Part shown: piece after piece, positions 17,803 through 27,031 of the stretch
How positions within the stretch are numbered: the first letter of the stretch is position 1
Layout of the letters: every line of letters starts with the position of its first letter
Assembly (NCBI GenBank): GCA_002688185.1
Contig: NZCE01000032.1
Span: 1-51,425, forward strand
DNA length: 51,425 bases
From: Spirochaetales bacterium
Lineage (GTDB): Bacteria > Spirochaetota > Spirochaetia > ARS1246
Direction of reading: 5' to 3'
The notes under the pieces: model-generated
The model's input: only the letters and a program-made list of their open reading frames with translations
Told to the model about the DNA's origin: nothing
The model's database searches: none
Made by a program: the position numbers and the translations under genes

Positions 17803-18803
17803 TTCGATGTACCATCCATATACCTGTTATCATTCAGCCAGCGTAGTGCGTCCTCAATTGCCGTTATTATGGGGGTTTGGGGCAGAGATAATTCGCGTAC
17901 GGCTTTCTCGGGAGTGTAGTAGCTTTCCTCCGAGACGAGCCTTGATAATGGTAGACTTATCCTTGGCTCGACACCGAAGATGTTGCCATAGAGGGAACCA
18001 AAAAAACCAACGGTCTTGGTTACCGAAGATGGAAACGGTATCTTTGGTGGGCTGACGCCGCATACAGTGGCTATCTTTCTAAAGAGCTCTTTATAGGTAA
18101 GGTTCTCATTGCCGAGAATGTAAGATTCACCTACGGCGCCGTCCACTAAGGCATTTACTGCTCCGCGCGCGGCATCACGAACGTGAATATAGCACCTTCC
18201 ACCTGGCGAGTATCCGGGCACCCGGCCCCCTGCTATGGCAATGATAACCAATCCTGAGCCAGGCTTGGCGTCGTACGGGCCAAACATAAATGTCGGCGCA
18301 ACAACCGTCGCGGATAAACCATCGCGTTTTACCGCGTCGATCACCAGACCCTGGGCTTCATGCTTTGTGTCCATGTAGTCCAGGCCGTATTTGCCCGACA
18401 TGTAAGGTGAGCTCTCGTCCCCGGGCCTATCAATCGGGCCAAAACCAAAAGTGTTGGCGGAACCTACATAGACCATTTTTTTGACATTGGCTGCCAACGC
18501 CGATTGAATGACGTTTCTCGTGCCGTCTACATTAATCTCTTTTAAGACCCCGCTTCTTGTGGGCCAGAGACTCGTAGATGCCGCGGCATGAATGATATAG
18601 TCGCATCCGGCCGAGGCGGCCTCCAGGTCGCTAAGCCTTCTGATGTCCCCGGCGGAGCGTTCAATTTGCAGCCCGGATAGGGTGATTGAATCTCGACCGG
18701 GCTCGGCAAACACACGAACCAAGTACTCCTGATCGAGCAATTCCCTCACTATATTCGATCCGAGAAATCCGTCCCCTCCGGTAACCAACACTCGATCTGC
18801 CAT
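17799..18803 (-). CDS. NAD-dependent epimerase/dehydratase family protein
   Basis: A 334-residue extended SDR. It starts with the Rossmann motif VTGGDGFLGSNIV and has the atypical-SDR features DYIIHAAAST, VYVGSANTFGFGP and a YxxxK-like segment (YMDTKHEAQ). This class includes dihydroflavonol-reductase-like and hopanoid-associated sugar epimerases. The acceptor is not identifiable. It is 3 bp after the PAS membrane protein gene and overlaps the SDR gene by 4 bp, so both reductases are tightly coupled. Confidence 0.88.
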   Translation of the reverse strand: MADRVLVTGGDGFLGSNIVRELLDQEYLVRVFAEPGRDSITLSGLQIERSAGDIRRLSDLEAASAGCDYIIHAAASTSLWPTRSGVLKEINVDGTRNVIQSALAANVKKMVYVGSANTFGFGPIDRPGDESSPYMSGKYGLDYMDTKHEAQGLVIDAVKRDGLSATVVAPTFMFGPYDAKPGSGLVIIAIAGGRVPGYSPGGRCYIHVRDAARGAVNALVDGAVGESYILGNENLTYKELFRKIATVCGVSPPKIPFPSSVTKTVGFFGSLYGNIFGVEPRISLPLSRLVSEESYYTPEKAVRELSLPQTPIITAIEDALRWLNDNRYMDGTSK

Positions 18804-18806
18804 TAT

Positions 18807-19589
18807 CTATCGCCGCTCGTTTCGCCGACCAAAAACCCGCCCAAGAAGCCTCGAGCTGTTTTTGGCGGTTTGCTCTACATTCCGTGATAGCTCGGCGACA
18901 AGCCCCCCTTTATCAAAAATCCAAATAACATACGAGAGCGCATTCATTTTGTTATTCACAGGAATCAGAGACACCGGGCCGGAATCAGCTTCAAGCTCAA
19001 GGATAGAGCGACTTTTATCCAGCGTTAGAATGACATCATGATAATCGATTATTGGGTAATGGGACGCAACGTGCGTATTCACCAGCTCCCATCTATTTAT
19101 TTGAAATCTTTCCGCGTGTCTGCGGCTCGCGTATACGATAGTACCAAGCACGTCGGTGACTATTAATGGCACTTCAATATTCTGTATAGCGTACTCAACG
19201 AGCTCCGATAGCGCGCTTATTTTCAACGACTTTTTTTCATTGAGAGAGTTTAGGGTATAATATAAATTGGTGATTTTTTCCCCGATTTTCCCGAGCCTTC
19301 GCATGCTCAGCTCAGGCGAAAAATCTCCATATTTATTGATTTCGATTAACTTATCGAGCTCACGGGAGACATAAACAGTCCTCCCAACTAAGAGCAGAAA
19401 CGCTATTATGATGACCGAGGCACAGACAACGGACATGTAAAGCAGATTCTCAGCTTTTATTTCAATTGCGGAGCTTCCTTCCTCCCCGCTCCTTAGAATC
19501 GCATAGTAGCCGTATATTCCAAGGGCGAGAATCGAAACGGAGAAGAGGAAAAAAAACACAAGAGCCGTTTTCCTGTCCAGCAGGATCAT
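18807..19589 (-). CDS. Two-helix membrane protein with PAS-like domain
   Basis: A 260-residue protein with two N-terminal membrane helices (ALVFFFLFSVSILALGIYGYY at 9-30 and LYMSVVCASVIIIAFLLLVG at about 50-69) and a cytoplasmic remainder. Residues ~130-235 look like a PAS fold (YAIQNIEVPLIVTDVLGTIVYASRRHAERF ... VSLIPVNNKMNALSYVIWIF). No histidine kinase, GGDEF or other output domain follows. It sits between ktrA and the epimerase in the same operon, so a sensory role tied to potassium transport is possible but speculative. Confidence 0.7.
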   Translation of the reverse strand: MILLDRKTALVFFFLFSVSILALGIYGYYAILRSGEEGSSAIEIKAENLLYMSVVCASVIIIAFLLLVGRTVYVSRELDKLIEINKYGDFSPELSMRRLGKIGEKITNLYYTLNSLNEKKSLKISALSELVEYAIQNIEVPLIVTDVLGTIVYASRRHAERFQINRWELVNTHVASHYPIIDYHDVILTLDKSRSILELEADSGPVSLIPVNNKMNALSYVIWIFDKGGLVAELSRNVEQTAKNSSRLLGRVFGRRNERR

Positions 19590-19608
19590 CAGTAATCACC
19601 TATCGCAA

Positions 19609-20301
19609 TCAGTATTCTCTCATAGCATCGATATCTTCATTTTTCCCAACCACCAGCAACACATCGGTCCCTTCGAGAACGTCTTCCGCGTGGGGAAATA
19701 TCACCTGTTCATTCCGCAGGGGATTACCCATCTCATCCACCGAAAGGTTTACGCGGGTTAACGCGATGATATTTACATGGAATTTTCTTCTAAGATCAAG
19801 TTTCAGCAGCGATTTGCCGGCAAATGTTTTGGGCGTATAAAGCTCCGCCACGCTGATGGCATGAGAGACGGGGATGCGGTCAAGAATTTCCGGTGACATG
19901 AGCCTCATCCCAATGCGCTGTCCTTCATCGATCTCAATGTTTACGATCTCGTCGGCGCCAATCTGCCTGAGCACCTGTTCATGAAGCTCGGAAATGGCGC
20001 GTGCAAGGATAAACCGAATGCCCGCCCGCTTTAGCAGGGCCGTGGTGAGAACGCTGGCCGCAACATTGTCGCCGATAGCTACAACCGCCGCGTCAACGTC
20101 GTCAAGGGGCGCACCGGACAGGCTATCCTCATCAGTGGAGTCTAGCAACACCGCCTGGGTTACGGTGTCTTTGATCCTGTCGATCAGCGCGGGGTCGTTA
20201 TCAATAGCAATTACTTTCCCACCCTTCTCCGCTATTACCTCGCAAACCTTCCTCCCAAAACTGCCCAACCCTACAACAGCAAAAACCTTTTCTTTTGCCA
20301 T
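19609..20301 (-). CDS. ktrA: Potassium channel regulatory subunit KtrA/TrkA-like
   Basis: A 230-residue cytoplasmic RCK protein. The RCK-N domain has VVGLGSFGRKVCEVIAEKGGKVIAIDNDP, a nucleotide-binding Rossmann fold, followed by AAVVAIGDNVAASVLTTALL. The C-terminal RCK-C domain covers about residues 140-225. The length is that of KtrA, about half of tandem TrkA proteins. It forms an octameric gating ring on the KtrB dimer and senses ATP/ADP in known systems. It is 20 bp downstream of ktrB. Confidence 0.93.
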   Translation of the reverse strand: MAKEKVFAVVGLGSFGRKVCEVIAEKGGKVIAIDNDPALIDRIKDTVTQAVLLDSTDEDSLSGAPLDDVDAAVVAIGDNVAASVLTTALLKRAGIRFILARAISELHEQVLRQIGADEIVNIEIDEGQRIGMRLMSPEILDRIPVSHAISVAELYTPKTFAGKSLLKLDLRRKFHVNIIALTRVNLSVDEMGNPLRNEQVIFPHAEDVLEGTDVLLVVGKNEDIDAMREY

Positions 20302-20321
20302 GTCGTCTCTGACTCCCCATT

Positions 20322-22043
20322 CTAACCAATAGCAATTTCGCTCCGCGGATACTCCGCGCGTACTTTTTTTGTACTGAGTGATGCAGCCGCAAGCACGGTA
20401 AGTGGCCCGATGCGCCCGAGATACATAAGCACACTCACCACAATTTTTCCGGCCACCGACAAATTTTGGGTTATACCCGCCGAAAGGCCGACGGTGCCAA
20501 ACGCCGATACCGTCTCAAAAATTATGTGCTCAGAGGATGCATCCTCAAAAAGCAAAAGTAGCACCGTTCCTATGGCCACTAGACTAACGCCAAAGAGAAA
20601 AATAAGAAAAGCTCTCACCACAGTATCAATTGGCACCGAGCTCTTAAAAAGGGTCACCGATTCACGGTCCCTAACCGATGACGACAAATACGAGAACATT
20701 ATCACGAGGGTGCTTATTTTCACCCCACCGGCGGTACTTCCCGATGCTCCCCCCACAAACATAAAGAGCGCCATGGCAATATAGGTAACCGGCCGCAACG
20801 AGTCAAAGGGTATCGTATTAAATCCGGCGGTACGAAGGGTTACCGATTGAAAAAACGCTGAGAGGTATTGGGTTCCAAGCCTCTGAGTTTGCAGCGTTCT
20901 TCCATGCTCCAGACCGTAAACCGTCAGAGTTCCAGCCAGCAGCAGAAACGCAGTTGTTGTGAGCACGACTTTGGTATTTATGGAGATGCGCTCGGGCCGG
21001 TGCAATTGATGAGACACGAAACGCTTTATGCGTTGGGCCAAGTATTGTCGAACATCGGTAATCACCGCAAAGCTGATGCCTCCAAAAATGATTAAAACTG
21101 ACAGCACGGTGATGACATACGGGCTGCCGCGAAACCCCTCAAGGCTGTCAGAAAATAGAGAAAAGCCGGCGTTGCAGAAGGCTGAAACGCTGTGAAAAAC
21201 GGCGAGCATCACCGTCGTGGGAAATCCTGAATCCGGCATATTCAGAAAACCGGGCAACAGCAATGCCGTCCCAATTCCTTCTATTATGAAAGCGGTTGCG
21301 ATGATATTTGTAAGGCTTTTTGCCAGCTTTGTCATGTCTCGTTCACTAAGAACGTAAGATATCAACATCTTGTCTTCTAGTGACACGGATCGGCGCAATA
21401 TAAAAATCAAAAAGTATGAGAGAATCATAATACCAAGACCGCCGACTTGGATTAAGGCAAGAATTATCAGCTTTCCGTATATACTGAATGCCGTGGCCGT
21501 GTCGACCACGATTAGGCCGGTTACGCACACCGCAGATGTCGCGGTGAAGAGGGCGTTGATAAAGCTTAGTCCGTGCTCACCGGATGTGGTGAACGGCATC
21601 ATGAGAAAGGTCGTGCCCACGAGAATAACTATAAGGAAGCTCACGAGAATTGTGCGGGCCGGGTAGATAGTGATCTGCTCGAGAAATGCCGACAGGCGGT
21701 TGTATTTTGTAAAAACACCTAGGAGAATCAGTGTGTTTCTGATAATAACGATGGCGGGCGCCAGATCTCCGAGGATCGCCGCCACGGGAAAAGATGTTAG
21801 CCGAGATAGAAGAAATAGAAAAAAGGCTGCCGCCATCCCGATTGATATAAGATTACGTTTAAAATAGGGCCACTTGTACGTTGCTTTTCTATACCCCGCG
21901 AATACCTCCATTAATAGAAGCAGCCCAACGGCGTAGTCCAGATAGCCCGCGGACGCCCGGATTACAGGATTCAATGCTTGCGTATGAGAAAAGAACACTG
22001 AAATTGCGCTGATTGCCAGAGCAGTAATGACCGACACTTTCAT
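20322..22043 (-). CDS. ktrB: Potassium uptake transporter KtrB/TrkH family, with N-terminal extension
   Basis: A K+-translocating membrane subunit of about 573 residues. Four pore-loop segments are recognisable: TATSAVCVTGLIVVD, SVSAFCNAGFSLFSD, TLRTAGFNTIPF and TVSAFGTVGLSAGIT, each with the filter glycine. About 120 residues with four further hydrophobic helices precede the first pore repeat, which makes it longer than the usual ~450-residue KtrB. The ATG at 22043 is preferred; a GTG six codons upstream is possible. It is the first gene of a five-gene operon. Confidence 0.92.
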   Translation of the reverse strand: MKVSVITALAISAISVFFSHTQALNPVIRASAGYLDYAVGLLLLMEVFAGYRKATYKWPYFKRNLISIGMAAAFFLFLLSRLTSFPVAAILGDLAPAIVIIRNTLILLGVFTKYNRLSAFLEQITIYPARTILVSFLIVILVGTTFLMMPFTTSGEHGLSFINALFTATSAVCVTGLIVVDTATAFSIYGKLIILALIQVGGLGIMILSYFLIFILRRSVSLEDKMLISYVLSERDMTKLAKSLTNIIATAFIIEGIGTALLLPGFLNMPDSGFPTTVMLAVFHSVSAFCNAGFSLFSDSLEGFRGSPYVITVLSVLIIFGGISFAVITDVRQYLAQRIKRFVSHQLHRPERISINTKVVLTTTAFLLLAGTLTVYGLEHGRTLQTQRLGTQYLSAFFQSVTLRTAGFNTIPFDSLRPVTYIAMALFMFVGGASGSTAGGVKISTLVIMFSYLSSSVRDRESVTLFKSSVPIDTVVRAFLIFLFGVSLVAIGTVLLLLFEDASSEHIIFETVSAFGTVGLSAGITQNLSVAGKIVVSVLMYLGRIGPLTVLAAASLSTKKVRAEYPRSEIAIG

Positions 22044-22104
22044 CCGGGAGTACCCCTGCACATCAGATAGATGACCTCAGCTTTATTAGGGCGAACAGAC
22101 TTGG

Positions 22105-22138
22105 TCGCGTGAAACAGTCGCGTGAAACAATCGCGTGA
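22105..22138. repeat. 13-bp tandem repeat upstream of ktrB
   Basis: Two full units TCGCGTGAAACA(G/A) at 22105-22117 and 22118-22130 plus a partial third to 22138. It lies in the divergent control region between ktrB and the LapA-like gene. Confidence 0.8.
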
Positions 22139-22181
22139 TGATTGCTAAAACGCAACTACAGCATAGTGAGAGTGGGGCTCC

Positions 22182-22211
22182 TTGACAACTCGGCTCGCTT
22201 ATATCTATGCT
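22182..22211 (+). promoter_or_regulatory. Sigma-70 promoter immediately before the LapA-like gene
   Basis: A perfect TTGACA (22182-22187), an 18-nt spacer and TATGCT (22206-22211). Transcription should start near 22218, only a few bases before the ATG at 22223, which would make the mRNA nearly leaderless. Confidence 0.6.
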
Positions 22212-22222
22212 GTTGTTTACAA

Positions 22223-22648
22223 ATGCCCAGACTTGTTCTTAGCATCATATTTCTTATCATTCTGGCGATTTTTATCGCCTTTAACGCCCAATATTCTACC
22301 CAACTCAATCTATTCGGCTACAAAATAGAAAATGTCTCCGTTGTAGCTGTGGTCATCCTCACCCTCGTGGTAGGGGTACTCTATTCTTTCTCCCTCTACG
22401 TTACGAGCTTTTTCTCCAAACTACGCGCGGAGAAAATCAAATCTGTCAAATCAAAAAACGTGGAGCGGGAGAAAGTACTCCAAGAGCAGGAACAGCACCT
22501 ACAGGATGCCCGCACCGCAGTTGAGCAGGCATCGACGGAGCCTCCGCCCGACTCACCGGATTTATCTGACGCGGTGTCCGGAGCGGCAAAAGCAAAACCG
22601 GCCGCCAAAAAGCAAAAAAAGCCCCGGGCTAAACGTCAGAAGCAATAG
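22223..22648 (+). CDS. LapA-domain (DUF1049) small membrane protein
   Basis: A protein of about 141 residues. MPRLVLSIIFLIILAIFIAFNAQY gives the first helix, then LNLFGYKIENVSVVAVVILTLVVGVLYSF, the second helix with the typical LapA pattern. A coiled-coil (KNVEREKVLQEQEQHLQDA) follows, then a very basic tail ending KKPRAKRQKQ. LapA/LapB proteins act in envelope lipid assembly in Gram-negative bacteria; whether this one does is unknown. I chose the ATG at 22223 because earlier in-frame starts would put cysteine-rich residues before the signal-anchor helix. No Shine-Dalgarno precedes it. Confidence 0.75.
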   Translation: MPRLVLSIIFLIILAIFIAFNAQYSTQLNLFGYKIENVSVVAVVILTLVVGVLYSFSLYVTSFFSKLRAEKIKSVKSKNVEREKVLQEQEQHLQDARTAVEQASTEPPPDSPDLSDAVSGAAKAKPAAKKQKKPRAKRQKQ

Positions 22649-22664
22649 CTGTATCTCGATCCCA

Positions 22665-23189
22665 ATGATCAGAAGATGTAATGAAACCGACGGAGATTCG
22701 ATCTGTGCAGTTATCAATAACGGCGCTACTGCATACCGGGGCGTCATCCCACCCGATCGTCTCTCAGAACCGTACATGTCACGCGCAGAGCTCAACCATG
22801 AAATCGGCTCGGGGGTAGATTTCTGGGGTTGGGAAGAGGACGGGGAACTGATTGCGGTAATGGGCTTACAGCCGGTTCGGGACGTCACTCTCATCCGTCA
22901 CGCCTATGTAACAATGAACCGTCAACGACAGGGCGTGGGAAGAGCCCTTTTAACGCATCTTATGCCTTTGGCGGAGGGTCCAATTCTCATCGGCACGTGG
23001 AAGGCGGCCTCATGGGCAATTCAATTCTATCAAAAAAACGGATTTGAGCTCGTCAACGAACAAACAAGGAATGATTTACTGAGAACCTATTGGGACATAC
23101 CCGACAGACAAATCGAAACCTCGGTGGTGTTGCGCGAGATACCATCGGCGGCCGGCGGAGCCGAGGCTCCCCGCTACTCCGAGCTTTGA
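22665..23189 (+). CDS. GNAT family N-acetyltransferase
   Basis: A protein of about 174 residues that starts MIRRCNETDGDSICAVIN. The acetyl-CoA motif is RQRQGVGRALL, preceded by IRHAYVTMN and followed by AIQFYQKNGFELV, the usual GNAT core. It begins 16 bp after the LapA-like stop, without a clear Shine-Dalgarno. Its 3' end overlaps the convergent gpsA-like gene by 16 bp. Its substrate cannot be inferred. Confidence 0.88.
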   Translation: MIRRCNETDGDSICAVINNGATAYRGVIPPDRLSEPYMSRAELNHEIGSGVDFWGWEEDGELIAVMGLQPVRDVTLIRHAYVTMNRQRQGVGRALLTHLMPLAEGPILIGTWKAASWAIQFYQKNGFELVNEQTRNDLLRTYWDIPDRQIETSVVLREIPSAAGGAEAPRYSEL

Positions 23190-24241
23190 AGTGTTGGACA
23201 TGCTGGGAATGATTCCCAATCTATAGAGAACGGACTGTTATCGCAAATGGATCTGATCAGTGCAACGGCAAGTGGAATCCGCCCTCGATCCAACGCCCCC
23301 TCTTCACAAAGAGCCAAGATCGTAGGCCCCACCTCAGCCGCCAACACCGCGCCCTCTACCGTCTCGTCGCGCATTTGAGCTTCCATAATCTCGCGGTAGC
23401 AAAGTCCACGCCCGAGGTACCGCCCCAGGCGGCTATTGCGCCCCGCTTGACATGTAACATACAGATCGGCAAGCCCGGGCAAACCGTAAACACTATGGAA
23501 ACTTCCGCCACCGTGCTCCACCAGGTAGCTCATCTCAGATATTGCCTGAGAAAAAACGGCTGCCGAAGGGTTAAATGCGTTATACCGTTTACCACCGGTC
23601 TCGGCGCGACCCAACGGATATCCAACGGCAATTGCATAGAAGTTTTTGAGGGCCGCGCACAGCTCGACGCCGATTACATCTGTGCTCTCTCGGATATGGT
23701 AATGCGAACAGTCGAACAGCGATGAAACTTTCTCAAGGACACCATTCTCTCTATAGGCGAAAACGACACTGCTGTCACGTCGAGCGGCGAGCTCTGACGC
23801 TATGCACGGACCGCCAACGGCGCCGATTTGCGCGCGGTCCAGGCCCTGGCGAGCGAGGCTCTCGGCCATGTACCCCGGCAGCGTTCGTATAATCCCTTCG
23901 TCGGCTCGGAGCCCCTTAGTCAGGAGCAAGAGAGGCGGTAGCCGTGTTAGGGCCTCACTGAGCTTTTTGACAGCCCAATCCACACCCGCGGAGCTGACCC
24001 CCAGTACCACGAGATCCAACTGGAGCCGCAGCACATTGGAGAGTTTATCAATAGTATGGGTGAAAATCCCCTCGGGTAGCCTGGAATCAATCTTTGGATG
24101 ATACCCGGTACTCGCGACCTCCTCTATCAATAAACGGTCAAGGTGTGTGCCGATCAGGTGGACTTCATGCCCGGAATCGACGAGAGGCACGCAAAAAGCG
24201 CTCCCCATAGCGCCGGCCCCCAGCACAGCGATTGTTGCCAT
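23174..24241 (-). CDS. Glycerol-3-phosphate dehydrogenase-like protein (GpsA family)
   Basis: A 355-residue NAD(P)-dependent dehydrogenase. VLGAGAMGSAFCVPL is the Rossmann nucleotide motif. VGGPCIASELAAR, VELCAALKNFYAIAVGYPLG with the catalytic lysine, and GLADLYVTCQAGRNSRLGRYLGRG are all GpsA hallmarks. The N-terminal half differs from housekeeping GpsA (KIDSRLPEGIFTHTIDKL). It lies 9 bp after an FGGY kinase gene in the same operon, so it may act on the product of that kinase rather than serve phospholipid synthesis. I therefore give no symbol. Confidence 0.82.
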   Translation of the reverse strand: MATIAVLGAGAMGSAFCVPLVDSGHEVHLIGTHLDRLLIEEVASTGYHPKIDSRLPEGIFTHTIDKLSNVLRLQLDLVVLGVSSAGVDWAVKKLSEALTRLPPLLLLTKGLRADEGIIRTLPGYMAESLARQGLDRAQIGAVGGPCIASELAARRDSSVVFAYRENGVLEKVSSLFDCSHYHIRESTDVIGVELCAALKNFYAIAVGYPLGRAETGGKRYNAFNPSAAVFSQAISEMSYLVEHGGGSFHSVYGLPGLADLYVTCQAGRNSRLGRYLGRGLCYREIMEAQMRDETVEGAVLAAEVGPTILALCEEGALDRGRIPLAVALIRSICDNSPFSIDWESFPACPTLQSSE

Positions 24242-24250
24242 GGCGATAAC

Positions 24251-25807
24251 CTAAGCCTCTAATTCCCGGTTTATCTGAGCGATCTCTCCGTTGAGACGCC
24301 GGATGCTGTCATAGAGACGACAATACGCTCTACGGTAATATTGGTCATACCGGTATGCGCTTTTTTCATCAGGCGAGTAGCGTTTCTCAATACTCACCAT
24401 TGTCGAAATAGCGGCATCAAATGAATCAAAGACTCCCGATCCAACCGCTGCACATAGTGCCGCCCCCAAAGCCGTGGTCTCGGTGGATTTCGGCACCGAA
24501 AGAGGCCTGTTATACACATCGGCAAACATCTGATTCCAAAGATCGCTTCTCGCGGATCCGCCGTACATGAGTATTTCATCAACCTGGGTGCCGCTCGCCT
24601 CAGACATCAACTCTACTTCACGCCGCGACTCATACGCTACTCCCTCCAGGAGGCCACGTACGAGGTTGGCGCTTCCCATGTCGGTTCCTAATCCCAAGCA
24701 GGCGGCTCTTGCATCTTGATCCCAATACGGCCCGTATGCGCCTTGCAGGTACGGCACGATCATAAATCCGCGGTTGCCTACCGGTGTTTCGGCCATTTTC
24801 CCGTAGATCCGATCCCAGATGTCTTCTCGGTTTTTCGTGGCGAGCGCCTCATCCGGCGCCCCAAACTGCCCCCGATACCAACTCATCACCGCCGACCCGC
24901 CGCTTGGTATATCATTCTCGATAATATAGTGCCCGGTGGGACTGATCTCCACAAAATATGTCGGCTCCCGACGATCCGGCAGACTGTTTACAAAAAACTC
25001 ATTTGAGCACGATGTGCCTCCGTTGATTCCGAGCTGACCGGCGTTTCTAACCCCGGCTCCCAAGCTGCCGCAGGGCTGGTCTCCGGCGCTGACAAACACC
25101 GGGAGTCTCTCCGGCAATCCCGTCAATAAAGCGGCGGATCTGCTGACCGCTCCCGCATATCCGGCGCCGGGAAGTATTGGCTCAGCCCAGAGGCCTGGGC
25201 GAATTCCCAGTCGTTCAACAACGGAGCTTGCCCATCGGGCCTTGTTCTCGATATCCAAAGCACCGGTCATGGCCGCCGAGCTCTCGCTGGTAACAAGCCG
25301 GCCGGTGAGGCGAAACACCAAAAAATCAGGCACCAAAAGGATTTTATAGGCTCTCTCGTACGTGCGGGGCTCATGTTTCTTAAGCCACATGATTTTATAC
25401 AACGTCCATTGTCCGGGGGGATAGCCGGTGGCTTTAAAAATTTCACCGGTGCCTATCTCCGTTCGCGCTTTTTGCGCCTCCTCGGCACACCGGAGATCAT
25501 TCCAAAGAATCGCCATTCTTATTGGATGCATTTCCGAATCCACCGGCACAAATGAGAATCGCTGATGCGTGATACTGATACCTTTGATTTTTCTCCTATC
25601 TAGCAGGCCACTTCCCATGATCCGCCTGCATGAGGAGCACAGCGCGGACCACCAATCTTCAGCGTCCTGTTCAACTAAACCCGGAGCTTTCGAATAAGTC
25701 GCATGCGAAATCGCCGCCTTAGTCACGATGCCCCCACGCGAATTAAAAGCTATGGTTTTTGTAGAAGTGGTGCTGCAATCCACACCGATAAATATGGCGC
25801 TATCCAT
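24251..25807 (-). CDS. FGGY-family carbohydrate kinase (xylulokinase-like)
   Basis: A 518-residue ASKHA sugar kinase. The N-terminal phosphate motif is IFIGVDCSTTSTKTIAFN. SAGDQPCGSLGAGV contains the catalytic Asp, and the C-terminal adenosine motif is LMYGGSARSDLWNQMFADVYNRP. Length and motifs fit xylulokinase or related pentulose/polyol kinases, but specificity in FGGY proteins cannot be read by eye. It is upstream of the GpsA-like gene; together they could phosphorylate and then oxidise a polyol. No transporter is adjacent. Confidence 0.87.
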   Translation of the reverse strand: MDSAIFIGVDCSTTSTKTIAFNSRGGIVTKAAISHATYSKAPGLVEQDAEDWWSALCSSCRRIMGSGLLDRRKIKGISITHQRFSFVPVDSEMHPIRMAILWNDLRCAEEAQKARTEIGTGEIFKATGYPPGQWTLYKIMWLKKHEPRTYERAYKILLVPDFLVFRLTGRLVTSESSAAMTGALDIENKARWASSVVERLGIRPGLWAEPILPGAGYAGAVSRSAALLTGLPERLPVFVSAGDQPCGSLGAGVRNAGQLGINGGTSCSNEFFVNSLPDRREPTYFVEISPTGHYIIENDIPSGGSAVMSWYRGQFGAPDEALATKNREDIWDRIYGKMAETPVGNRGFMIVPYLQGAYGPYWDQDARAACLGLGTDMGSANLVRGLLEGVAYESRREVELMSEASGTQVDEILMYGGSARSDLWNQMFADVYNRPLSVPKSTETTALGAALCAAVGSGVFDSFDAAISTMVSIEKRYSPDEKSAYRYDQYYRRAYCRLYDSIRRLNGEIAQINRELEA

Positions 25808-25849
25808 TATAAGAACATAGGCGACTATCGTTTACCTTTTTACGATGGT

Positions 25850-27031
25850 TCAGCCGCCGCCCTTCGTAGTCGTTGTCTTTTTTTTCTGTTGAGTCTTGGG
25901 CACCGGGGGTGTGAGCCTGAGAGTGCTCAAGCTTCCTCTGACCTTTGTCTGCTTTTCTATTTTTTCTTGGACCTTCGCCTGATCCGACGAGAGGCCCTCC
26001 ATCTGTTTCCTTAAGCTAGAAAGCTCCCTGCCGATTCCCTCTTTCTTTGCCTGCAACGCCTCAATCTCGAGAGCCGCGCCAACCCGGCTCATGAGCTTCT
26101 TGAGTCTTCTTTCTTCGGCCTCATGTTTTTTAATATCTGCCAGGACGCCGGCTATGCTCTCTTCAGAATACGTAGATCTTGTCTTTCCCTCTAGATGTGC
26201 TTCCCCGACTCGGGACTGTATGCTCGTTATCTCGGCTGCAATGCGGTCTATTTCATGTTCCATATTTCGCAGCGGATTTCTCATCCGCTCCTTGCGTTCT
26301 ATAACGACCCGCTCGTCTTCCATATCTGTCTTTTGTTTTTGCATTAATGCGGCTTTGCCGCGGACAGTGTTTAGATCATCGAGCAAGTCTTTTAGAGGGA
26401 AGAGCGCCTTTCCAAGAGGAGTGGATTCAGGAAAATCAGGCAGCTCATCGATCCCACATATGCGTTCTCCCACGGCCCGCAACTGTCGGTTTCTGTGGAT
26501 CTCCGCCGTGCGAAGGCTTCCCCGCAAAACCAGCCCCCTGCCTTTATTTAATGTCTTACCCAGCAATGAATCGGGCCTTGTCCCGGACTCCAATTGCTGA
26601 AGCCTTCGCTCCCGTTCCATTCTGTTTGACTCTATGCCTTGCAGCGCCGCGAGAAGCTCATCCATGGCCGAAAACACTGAAGGGTTTTCACTGTACATCT
26701 CAAAAGCCGCGCTGCCGATGCTCTCGTAATATACTTCCAGCTCATCGGCAAGGTTTTCAACTCTAGAATCTATTTCCCTGGTCTTTTTCCGCATATCCTT
26801 GAGCTCGGCTTCAATCTCAATCCATCGAGCGATGATGTTCCGTTTTTCATCAACCTGACTTTCCAGCTCGCGCATCTGTTTGATTAATTCGTAGTACGGC
26901 GAATTCTGAACCTTGTTCTTTGGGAGCGATGAGATAGCTTTCCCAAGTATGTCCACTTGGTTCGCTTTTGTAGTAGCGTTCTTCTCTAAAGCCTGAATGA
27001 GATCGGCCTGCAATTTCTCAAAGGAACTCAT
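25850..27031 (-). CDS. Coiled-coil protein of unknown function
   Basis: A protein of about 393 residues, very rich in E, K, R, L and Q. It has two long predicted coiled-coils (about residues 60-110 and 220-370), separated by a short less helical part (RGLVLRGSLRTAEIHRNRQ). The C-terminus ends in PKTQQKKKTTTTKGGG, a basic low-complexity tail. There is no signal peptide and no membrane helix. The ATG at 27031 has GGAGGGG 7 nt upstream. It is divergent from the cooC gene. I do not recognise a family; overall it resembles structural or filament-like cytoplasmic proteins. Confidence 0.65.
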   Translation of the reverse strand: MSSFEKLQADLIQALEKNATTKANQVDILGKAISSLPKNKVQNSPYYELIKQMRELESQVDEKRNIIARWIEIEAELKDMRKKTREIDSRVENLADELEVYYESIGSAAFEMYSENPSVFSAMDELLAALQGIESNRMERERRLQQLESGTRPDSLLGKTLNKGRGLVLRGSLRTAEIHRNRQLRAVGERICGIDELPDFPESTPLGKALFPLKDLLDDLNTVRGKAALMQKQKTDMEDERVVIERKERMRNPLRNMEHEIDRIAAEITSIQSRVGEAHLEGKTRSTYSEESIAGVLADIKKHEAEERRLKKLMSRVGAALEIEALQAKKEGIGRELSSLRKQMEGLSSDQAKVQEKIEKQTKVRGSLSTLRLTPPVPKTQQKKKTTTTKGGG

